A stretch of 64,000 nt of DNA, from the NCBI GenBank assembly GCA_964532405.1, contig CAZHIC010000004.1, positions 1 through 64,000 of the forward strand, written 5' to 3'. Origin of the DNA: PALSA-1006 sp964532405. Lineage in GTDB: Bacteria; Pseudomonadota; Gammaproteobacteria; Burkholderiales; Gallionellaceae. The notes beneath the pieces are model-generated. The model did no database searches. It was not told the DNA's origin and was given only the letters and a program-made list of their open reading frames with translations. Position numbers and translations under genes: made by a program. How positions within the stretch are numbered: position 1 is the first letter of the stretch; every line of letters starts with the position of its first letter. Of this stretch, positions 52,030 through 59,138 are shown piece after piece.

Positions 52030-52310
52030 ACCAACAACCTATTTCTTTTGCGCTCGACTCCGACCTGCGGCTGTCGGAAGACGCCCTGCGCCGCGCCGCC
52101 AAGCGCGCCCGCGTCATTGCCCGGCAAACCGGCACCCAATTGGTGTATTGCTATCACGGCGAAGTGCTGCGCATTTCACCGGAAGAGCAAGATGACGTTG
52201 AGGCAGCTTGGGCAACCGAGATTTCGCGTCGAGCCGCGTTATATCAAGAGGGAAAGACAACGGCCTATTCAGCCGAAGAGGTTTTTGCCCCTTACAAGAA
52301 ATCCGAATAA
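52026..52310 (+). CDS. partner protein of the zeta-like kinase (antitoxin-like)
   Basis: A 94-residue protein with start ATG 52026 inside the zeta-gene stop (ATGA). The C-terminus WATEISRRAALYQEGKTT.YSAEEVF resembles the tail of addiction-module antitoxin components (a helix with E-I-x-R-R, then G, then SxEEV). The N-terminal half is of unknown fold. Gene order and overlap suggest a toxin-antitoxin-like pair; the function is inferred. Confidence 0.6.
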   Translation: MNQQPISFALDSDLRLSEDALRRAAKRARVIARQTGTQLVYCYHGEVLRISPEEQDDVEAAWATEISRRAALYQEGKTTAYSAEEVFAPYKKSE

Positions 52311-52368
52311 ATTCGATAATCATCCATCAGCTAACTGCCCCACCCCACAACAGAAAATATCCGACTAA

Positions 52369-53178
52369 ATGAACACCGATACCATCGTGCAAACCCTGCA
52401 AATTCGCCTGCCCGACCTGCTGGCGATTTACGCTTTCGGCAGCCGCGTGCAAGGCACAGCGGGCGCGGAGAGCGATCTTGATCTGGCGGTGCTGGTGGCG
52501 GGATATGCCGATCCGCTCGTATTGTGGCAATTGGCTGGCGAGTTAGCGGAGACGGCAGGCTGCGCGGTGGACTTGCTCGATCTGCGCGCCGCCTCCACCG
52601 TGATGCAGCATCAAATTTTCACCGGCGGCCAGTGCTGGTGGGCGAAAGATACACAGGCAGCCCTGTTCGAGGCCGCCATGCTGAGCGAGATGACCGCCCT
52701 GAACACCGCGCGCGCCGGACTGCTGGGCGACATTCAAAAACAAGGACAGTTTATGGCAGATGATGTGCTACTCACCAGAGCCGCCACCCTCAAGCGTGGC
52801 GTGGCGCGGGCTCGCGAAGAATACGCACACAACCCCGCCACTTTTGCGACCGACCACACCCGGCAGGACGCTGCCATCCTGAACATCCAGCGCGCCTGCG
52901 AAGCTGCACTGGACATGGGGCAGCACCTGATCCGCCGCGAAAAACTGGGCATCCCGCAAAGCGCGCGCGATGTGTTTGCGCTGCTGGCGCAAGGCAACTG
53001 GATCACCGCGACACTGGCCGAGAGCCTCAAGCACATGGTAGGTTTCCGCAATATCGCAGTGCATGACTACCAAGCCATGCAGCTTCCGATCACCGTCAGC
53101 ATCATCGAGTCGCATCTGGATGAATTTTTGCAATACAGTCAGGCTGTGCTGTTACGCGATCTGGGGCAAGGCAAGTAA
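52369..53178 (+). CDS. MntA-HepT fusion (MNT nucleotidyltransferase + HEPN RNase)
   Basis: A 269-residue single polypeptide joining what are normally two genes. Residues 1-127 are an MNT-type nucleotidyltransferase with GS-x10-D-x-D (G24, S25, D36, D38), the MntA antitoxin type that modifies HepT with AMP. From Met129 the HEPN toxin HepT begins (MADDVLLTRAATLKRGV), ending with the catalytic R-x4-H-x-Y motif (FRNIAVHDY). The usual MntA ending TVYGR and stop is readable in a different frame at 52746-52763. A one-base loss in the junction would explain the fusion. It lies 32 bases before the type III mod gene. Confidence 0.85.
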   Translation: MNTDTIVQTLQIRLPDLLAIYAFGSRVQGTAGAESDLDLAVLVAGYADPLVLWQLAGELAETAGCAVDLLDLRAASTVMQHQIFTGGQCWWAKDTQAALFEAAMLSEMTALNTARAGLLGDIQKQGQFMADDVLLTRAATLKRGVARAREEYAHNPATFATDHTRQDAAILNIQRACEAALDMGQHLIRREKLGIPQSARDVFALLAQGNWITATLAESLKHMVGFRNIAVHDYQAMQLPITVSIIESHLDEFLQYSQAVLLRDLGQGK

Positions 53179-53210
53179 TACGCAAAGAACAATAGGGAAA
53201 ATGACTCTCC

Positions 53211-55145
53211 ATGACTGACGACAATAAATTACCGCTTACCTCCGCCGACCTGACGGAAGCCTTGCTCGCGCAATTACGCGAAGCCGCTCCCCAAGTTTTC
53301 AGCGAGGGTGGAATTGATTACTCCAAGCTGCAAGCTGCGCTAGGCACGCACATTGACACCAACCCGGAACGCTACGGCCTCACTTGGGCGGGCAAGCGTG
53401 ATGCTTTTCGCAACGTGCAAGTGCCGAGCATCGCCACGTTACGCCCGCAGCCGGAAGAAAGTGTTAATTGGGATAGCAGCGAAAACCTCATCATCGAGGG
53501 CGACAATCTGGAAGTGCTGAAGCTGTTACAGAAGCCCTACCACGGCAAGGTCAAGATGATCTACATCGACCCGCCCTACAACACCGGCAACGAATTTATC
53601 TACCCCGACAACTTCCGCGAGGGGCTGGACGAATATCTGCGTTACACCCAGCAACTGAGCGAAGAAGGCATGGCCACCAGCACCAACAAAGACACCAGCG
53701 GACGCTACCACTCCAACTGGCTGAACATGATGTACCCGCGCCTGTTTCTAGCGCGCAACCTGCTGAAAGAGGACGGCGTGATTTTCGTCAGCATCGACGA
53801 CCACGAGGTGCATAACCTAAGGCTGCTGATGGATGAGGTGTTTGGGGAGGAGAATTTCTTAGCTTCATTTGTTTGGCGACGGAGAGTTTCGTCTGCTTTA
53901 GCTGAACGAAATATTTCAACAGATCACGACTATGTAATTGCTTATCAGCGGAATGACTTCTCATCTTTTGGGAGTCAAAAAAGTTTTGATAAATACTCCA
54001 ATCCAGACAACGATCCACGAGGTGACTGGATTGCGGATAACTTAACAGTCGGCATGACGAAAGAACAAAGGCCGAATCAATTTTATGAATTAGTTGATCC
54101 TAGCTCGGGAGCTATTTACAAAGCCAACTCCAATCGAGTGTGGGCGTACATTCCCTCTTCGATGCAAAAACTCATAGAAGAAGGACGAATAATTTTTCCA
54201 GAAAACACAGCTCGGCGACCCATGCTTAAAAGGTTTAAAGCTGAGTTGAAGAAAGAGACCAACCCGCATTCAACTTGGCTTGCTTCTGTGGGGCTCAATA
54301 CTGAGGCGACGCGCGAATTGCAAGAGTTGTTTGATGAAAATCCGTTTTCTTACTCTAAGCCAAAGAGCCTGATCACTAACCTTGTCAGTCATTCAACTGA
54401 TGCTGATGCTGATGATTTAATATTGGACTTCTTCGCTGGCTCCGGCACTACCGCCCATGCGGTGCTCGACCTCAACCAGCAAGACGGCGGCAAGCGCAAG
54501 TTTATCCTCGTCCAGCTTCCCGAAAAAACCGACAACCCGCAATACCCGACCATCGCGCACATCACCCGCGAGCGGGTGCGGCGGGTGATCGGCAAGCTGC
54601 AAGAAAGCCGTCATTCCCGCGCAGGCGGGAATCCAGCAATTCAAAACGCCCTTGATTTAACCCCACTGGATTCCCGCCTGCGCGGGAATGACGAGGCTGG
54701 TGATTTGGGTTTTCGCGCTTTCAAACTCGATTCCAGCAACTTCAAAATCTGGCGGTCTGACAACGTGCCGCAATCCGCTGAACAACTGGCGGAACAATTG
54801 AGTCTGTATGCCGACAACGTGCTGACCGAGCGCGGCGATCAAGACAGGTTGTACGAGTTGATTTTGAAATGCGGGATGCCGTTGTCGGTGCTGGTTGAAG
54901 AAATACATTTGCCAGAGGCTCATGCTTCGACAAGCTCAGCACGAACGGCCATTTATTCTATTGCCGACGGCAACTTGCTCATCTGCTTAAAGCAGCACTT
55001 GGATCGCGACACCCTGCGCGCTTTGTTTGCACGTAAGCCGCAAATGCTGCTGTGCCTCGATACCGCGTTTGACGGCGATGATGCGCTGAAAACCAACACC
55101 GTGCTGGAAGCTCAGTCGCACGGGATTATTTTTAAGACTGTGTAG
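53211..55145 (+). CDS. mod: type III restriction-modification methyltransferase Mod
   Basis: A 644-residue beta-class adenine methyltransferase, subunit Mod. Motif IV DPPYN (IYIDPPYNTGNEF, about residue 120) precedes motif I FAGSGTT (about 405), the order of the beta class. The segment between them (about 53860-54420) is the target-recognition region and is clearly more AT-rich than both flanks. Two dRS3-like inverted repeats (54609-54693) and a further repeat (54921-54950) are inserted in frame after the catalytic core. The C-terminal half otherwise resembles Mod. res lies downstream beyond a Fic gene. Confidence 0.92.
   Translation: MTDDNKLPLTSADLTEALLAQLREAAPQVFSEGGIDYSKLQAALGTHIDTNPERYGLTWAGKRDAFRNVQVPSIATLRPQPEESVNWDSSENLIIEGDNLEVLKLLQKPYHGKVKMIYIDPPYNTGNEFIYPDNFREGLDEYLRYTQQLSEEGMATSTNKDTSGRYHSNWLNMMYPRLFLARNLLKEDGVIFVSIDDHEVHNLRLLMDEVFGEENFLASFVWRRRVSSALAERNISTDHDYVIAYQRNDFSSFGSQKSFDKYSNPDNDPRGDWIADNLTVGMTKEQRPNQFYELVDPSSGAIYKANSNRVWAYIPSSMQKLIEEGRIIFPENTARRPMLKRFKAELKKETNPHSTWLASVGLNTEATRELQELFDENPFSYSKPKSLITNLVSHSTDADADDLILDFFAGSGTTAHAVLDLNQQDGGKRKFILVQLPEKTDNPQYPTIAHITRERVRRVIGKLQESRHSRAGGNPAIQNALDLTPLDSRLRGNDEAGDLGFRAFKLDSSNFKIWRSDNVPQSAEQLAEQLSLYADNVLTERGDQDRLYELILKCGMPLSVLVEEIHLPEAHASTSSARTAIYSIADGNLLICLKQHLDRDTLRALFARKPQMLLCLDTAFDGDDALKTNTVLEAQSHGIIFKTV
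54609..54693. repeat. pair of inverted dRS3-like repeats inside mod
   Basis: Perfect 28-base arms (54609-54636 and 54666-54693). Each contains ATTCCC-N8-GGGAAT, the dRS3 motif known from Neisseria, and the two arms face each other across 29 bases. Translated in frame as SRHSRAGGNP ... LDSRLRGND, the classic peptide of translated repeats. Confidence 0.92.
54921..54950. repeat. second in-frame repeat in mod (CTTCGACAAGCTCAG type)
   Basis: The stretch encodes HASTSSART, a familiar signature of the 'TTCGACAAGCTCAGCACGAAC' dispersed repeat. It keeps the mod frame open, about 75 codons before the stop. Confidence 0.75.
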
Positions 55146-55155
55146 GAATATTGTC

Positions 55156-56271
55156 ATGGCACAAACACCTTGCACCCCGCCCGCACTTCCTGTTACTGAA
55201 CTCGATTGGCGACGGTTGTTACCGTTGGTAGGCAAGGCCAATGCCGCGCTGGCGCGGTATGACGGTATGCTGCAAGCGCTACCCAATCCTGCCCTGCTGT
55301 TGTCGCCGATTACAGCGAATGAAGCGGTATTGTCATCCCGCATTGAGGGTACGCAAGCCACGTTGGAAGAGGTGTTGCAACAGGATGCGGGTATTGAGCA
55401 GGCGCAATCGCGCCACGCCGACATCGAGGAAATTTCCAATTACCGTGTCGCGATGCGCGATGCCGAGCAAGCTTTGGCGCATCGTCCGCTCTCGTTGTCG
55501 CTGATTAAAGGGGTGCATCAGCGGCTGATGCAGGGTGTACGCGGCTCTGATAAAACGCCCGGTGAGTTTCGCATTGATCAGAATTGGATAGGCCGTAGCG
55601 GTTCGCGCTTGGATCAAGCGCGTTTTGTTCCTCCCAATCCTTTGGTATTGCCGCAGGCTCTCGACATGTGGGCGAATTATCTGGCCTCGGAGGAGGAAGA
55701 CCCGGTGTTACAGGTGGCGATTGCGCACGCGCAGTTCGAGATTTTGCACCCGTTCAAAGACGGTAATGGTCGTATTGGCCGCATGTTGATTCCGCTACTG
55801 CTGTTTCAGCGCAAGACGCTTTCGCGTCCGATGTTTTATTTGTCAGAATATCTTGAATCGCACCGCGACCAGTACTACGACGGGCTGTTGGCAATTACTG
55901 ACGACGGCAATTGGCAGGACTGGATTGAGTTTTTTCTGAGGGCGATTGTGCTTCAAGCGGATTCTAATCTGGTTAAGGTCAAACAAATACTGGAGTTATA
56001 CGACACATTAAAGCAACGCTTTATCGGTTCAACTCATTCACAGTTTGCAGTACCCGCGTTGGATGCTTTTTTTACGAGACCCATCATCAACGCTACAGAT
56101 TTCAGTCGATTGGCCGGGATAGAAAATCGTATGACTGCTAACGGTATTCTCAGTCAAATTAAAGAAGACAAGCTGATTATTCGCCTTCGCGAATCATCGG
56201 GAAGAACCCCTGCTGTGTTTGCGTTGCCAGACCTGATTAATATCGCTGAAGGAAGAAAAGTGATTGGATAG
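55156..56271 (+). CDS. Fic-domain protein (class II, predicted AMPylase)
   Basis: A 371-residue protein. Its N-terminal region has the self-inhibitory helix motif S-x-x-x-E-G (SSRIEGT, about residue 58), typical of class II Fic proteins. The catalytic motif HPFKDGNGRIGR (about residue 198) is complete: catalytic histidine, acidic residue and arginine. The C-terminus looks like a winged helix (FSRLAGIENRMTANGIL). Fic proteins transfer AMP to a target hydroxyl. It is inserted between mod and res, 10 bases after mod, so it belongs to the same transcript. The target is unknown. Confidence 0.9.
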   Translation: MAQTPCTPPALPVTELDWRRLLPLVGKANAALARYDGMLQALPNPALLLSPITANEAVLSSRIEGTQATLEEVLQQDAGIEQAQSRHADIEEISNYRVAMRDAEQALAHRPLSLSLIKGVHQRLMQGVRGSDKTPGEFRIDQNWIGRSGSRLDQARFVPPNPLVLPQALDMWANYLASEEEDPVLQVAIAHAQFEILHPFKDGNGRIGRMLIPLLLFQRKTLSRPMFYLSEYLESHRDQYYDGLLAITDDGNWQDWIEFFLRAIVLQADSNLVKVKQILELYDTLKQRFIGSTHSQFAVPALDAFFTRPIINATDFSRLAGIENRMTANGILSQIKEDKLIIRLRESSGRTPAVFALPDLINIAEGRKVIG

Positions 56272-56293
56272 TTGTGTATGTCCTGCCAATGTT

Positions 56294-56343
56294 AACGGCA
56301 TTTGTGTAAGGCATTTCCTGTTTTGCCTTACACAAATGCCGTT
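56294..56343. repeat. perfect 20-base inverted repeat between fic and res
   Basis: Arms 56294-56313 and 56324-56343 (AACGGCATTTGTGTAAGGCA and its complement) around a 10-base loop; a further half copy (GTTGTGTAAGG) follows. It lies in the 137-base gap before res and could attenuate or terminate transcription. The family is not one I recognise. Confidence 0.85.
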
Positions 56344-56408
56344 GTGTAAGGTGGACTTAACGCAAATTTCGGATTGAAAGATATGCTGTTGAAAACAGAA
56401 AGTAAATT

Positions 56409-59123
56409 TTGAAAATCAAGTTCGATAGCAACCAGCAGTACCAACGCGATGCCATTGATGCAGTGCTCGGGCTGTTTGACGGGCAGCCGTTAAGTTCAGG
56501 TGCATTCGAGTTTGCCTTGTCTGACGTAGGGACATTAGCTGGTTTGACGGAGTTGGGCTTGGGCAATCAGCTTGCATTGGATGAGGCGGCATTTCTGCGT
56601 AATCTGCAAATGGTGCAGCAGACGAATAACTTGCCAGTTAGCGATGCTCTCGACGGTATGAATTTTTCGGTAGAGATGGAAACAGGCACGGGCAAGACCT
56701 ACGTTTACTTGCGCTCTATTTTTGAGCTGCATCAGCGCTACGGTTTTAGCAAGTTCATCATCGTAGTGCCGAGTGTGGCGATACGTGAGGGTGTCATTAC
56801 CAGTTTGCGTTTAATGAAAGAACATTTTCAAACATTGTTTGGTAATGTGGCGTTCGATAGCTGGGTATACGACTCGAAGCAATATTCCAAGCTGCGCCAG
56901 TTTGCGCAGAGCAATACGCTGCAAATTCTGGTGATGAATATTGATGCCTTCAACAAGCAGGCAAACAATGTGATTCACCAAGACAAAGACCAACTTTCCG
57001 GGCGCAAGCCAATTGAATTTGTGCAAGCCGCACAGCCAATTGTGGTACTGGATGAGCCGCAAAATATGGAGAGCGAACAGGCCAAGAAAGCCATTGCCAG
57101 CCTGAATCCGCTATGCACCTTGCGCTATTCTGCAACGCATCGGAATAAATACAACCTCGTTTACAAACTAGACCCGGTGCAGGCTTACGACCTAAAGCTG
57201 GTAAAGCGTATTGAGGTTAGTTCAGTGCTGGATGATCCCGATTTCAACCAGCCTTACATTCAGGTGCAAAGCATCAGCGCGACCAAAACCAAGGTCACCG
57301 CAAAGCTGTCGATTGATATAAACGAAAAGGCCGGGCCGCAGCGCAAAAGCATTTCAGTCAGTGCGGGCGGCGTGGATTTGTTCGATAAATCCAATGCGCG
57401 CGGCAACTATGCGGGCCACATCGTTGATGAGATAAGAGCGCCCTCACCTCAATCCTCCCCCGGAGGGGGAGGAGGCAATCGTCTTTCCCCTAGCGGTGGA
57501 AAGGCTGGTACGTTCCCTGCGGCAGATGGCTATGTGAGTTTCACCAACGGGCTGGTGTTGTATGTTGGACAAACACACGGCGGGCGCGGTGATGATGTGA
57601 TGCGTGTGCAAATCCGCGAAACAGTGCGTGAGCATTTTGATAAAGAGCTGCGCATCAAAAAGTTGCTGCCCGATATAGCTGGCGCTGATGCGCGCTTGAA
57701 AGTGTTGTCGTTGTTCTTCATCGACAGGGTAGCGAACTACGCCGCAGAAGACGGCAAGATTCGCCACTGGTTTATCGAGGCATACAAGGAGCTGGCTACC
57801 TTGCCGAAGTATCGCGAGCTGTCGCCGTTGCCTGTGGAGAAGGTTCACAACGGTTATTTCGCCGCTTACAAAGGCATACCTAAAGACACACGCGGCGATA
57901 CGGCAGCAGATGACGATGCTTATGCGCTCATCATGCAGGACAAGGAACGCTTGTTGTCACCGGATGAACCGTTACGCTTTATCTTCAGTCATTCCGCACT
58001 GCGCGAGGGTTGGGACAATCCGAACGTGTTCCAGATTTGCACGCTGAATGAAACCAAGTCTGAAATTAAAAAACGGCAAGAGATAGGTCGTGGTTTGCGT
58101 TTGCCCGTACTAGAAAGTGGTGAGCGTTGCTTCGATGCCAGCATCAATCGGCTGACGGTGATAGCCAACGAGCATTACGACGAGTTCGCGGCAAAGCTGC
58201 AAACCGAGATTGAAGATGAATGCGGCGTGAAGTTTGAAGGGCGCATTGTCAACAAGAAAGAAGTGCGTACTGCCAAATTAAAACAAGGCTGGCGACTGAA
58301 TGAGGATTTCAAGGAGCTATGGAGCCGCATCAAACATAAGACTCGCTATGCGGTGGATTATCAAACGCCAGTGCTGATTGAACGCGCCGCCAACAATTTA
58401 GCCGCACGCGACAAAATCACAAAAAGCAGAATGAGCGTTCAAAAAGGCGGCATCGGCATGTCCGGCGAAGGTGTCGGTACGCAGTTGTTGTCCGTGCGTG
58501 AAGCTGAGGCGGACGATTACCGCACAATCAATGTGCCCGACTTGCTGGGCTATTTGCAGACGAAAACCGAGCTCACACGCAAAACCATTAGCGAAATATT
58601 GATACGCTCTGCTCGCCTGAATGAAGTCCAGCACAACCCGCAGCAATTCCTTGAACAAGCCCAGCAAGCGATTGAAACCGAATTACGCGGGCTGATGATC
58701 GACGGCATCAAGTACGAAAAAATCAACGGGCAGGAGTATGAAATGCTGCTGTTTGAAGAACGGGAAATTTTCGGCACAGACCTGAATCAGGTTTTGGTGG
58801 AAAACAGTATCTACGAAGAGGTGTTTATTGACTCCGAAGTGGAGCGCGAATTCGCCGAAGCCATGAGCACGCGCACGGACATTAAGCTGTTCGTCAAACT
58901 GCCGGGATGGTTCATGATCGACACCCCCATTGGCACTTACAACCCGGACTGGGCGATTGTAAAAGAGAATGATGCCAAGGTTTATCTGGTGCGAGAGACT
59001 AAATCCACCAAGGATCAATTAAAGCTGCGAGGCTCAGAATGGGCAAAGATTCAGTGCGGCAAGGCGCACTTTGAAACGTTGAATGTGGATTTTGCTCATG
59101 TCATCAGTGCAGCAGAAGTGTGA
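56409..59123 (+). CDS. res: type III restriction endonuclease Res
   Basis: A 904-residue helicase-nuclease. Walker A (METGTGKTYVYLRS, about residue 92) and the DEPQ box (IVVLDEPQNME) mark the SF2 helicase. Further motifs: FSHSALREGWDNPNVFQ and QEIGRGLRLP (motif VI). The C-terminal endonuclease has PD...ExK (NPDWAIVKEN, then VRETK). The start is a TTG at 56409. A repeat of about 65 bases (57440-57505) is inserted in frame near residue 350, adding SPQSSPGGGGGNRLSPSGGK. Together with Mod it forms a type III system. Confidence 0.93.
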   Translation: MKIKFDSNQQYQRDAIDAVLGLFDGQPLSSGAFEFALSDVGTLAGLTELGLGNQLALDEAAFLRNLQMVQQTNNLPVSDALDGMNFSVEMETGTGKTYVYLRSIFELHQRYGFSKFIIVVPSVAIREGVITSLRLMKEHFQTLFGNVAFDSWVYDSKQYSKLRQFAQSNTLQILVMNIDAFNKQANNVIHQDKDQLSGRKPIEFVQAAQPIVVLDEPQNMESEQAKKAIASLNPLCTLRYSATHRNKYNLVYKLDPVQAYDLKLVKRIEVSSVLDDPDFNQPYIQVQSISATKTKVTAKLSIDINEKAGPQRKSISVSAGGVDLFDKSNARGNYAGHIVDEIRAPSPQSSPGGGGGNRLSPSGGKAGTFPAADGYVSFTNGLVLYVGQTHGGRGDDVMRVQIRETVREHFDKELRIKKLLPDIAGADARLKVLSLFFIDRVANYAAEDGKIRHWFIEAYKELATLPKYRELSPLPVEKVHNGYFAAYKGIPKDTRGDTAADDDAYALIMQDKERLLSPDEPLRFIFSHSALREGWDNPNVFQICTLNETKSEIKKRQEIGRGLRLPVLESGERCFDASINRLTVIANEHYDEFAAKLQTEIEDECGVKFEGRIVNKKEVRTAKLKQGWRLNEDFKELWSRIKHKTRYAVDYQTPVLIERAANNLAARDKITKSRMSVQKGGIGMSGEGVGTQLLSVREAEADDYRTINVPDLLGYLQTKTELTRKTISEILIRSARLNEVQHNPQQFLEQAQQAIETELRGLMIDGIKYEKINGQEYEMLLFEEREIFGTDLNQVLVENSIYEEVFIDSEVEREFAEAMSTRTDIKLFVKLPGWFMIDTPIGTYNPDWAIVKENDAKVYLVRETKSTKDQLKLRGSEWAKIQCGKAHFETLNVDFAHVISAAEV
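57440..57505. repeat. in-frame repeat inside res
   Basis: Hairpin CCTCCCCC-GGAGGGGGAGG (about 57454-57472) followed by CTTTCCCCTAGCGGTGGAAAG. It encodes a Gly/Ser/Pro stretch not expected in a Res helicase. The frame is kept. Confidence 0.8.
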
Positions 59124-59138
59124 CAGCCATAAAGAACA

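Noticed and set aside
56294..56343. Possible integron attC site between fic and res
   Set aside because: The symmetric, fully paired hairpin lacks the attC core sites (GTTRRRY/RYYYAAC) in the right places and the unpaired extra bases; no integrase or cassette array is near.
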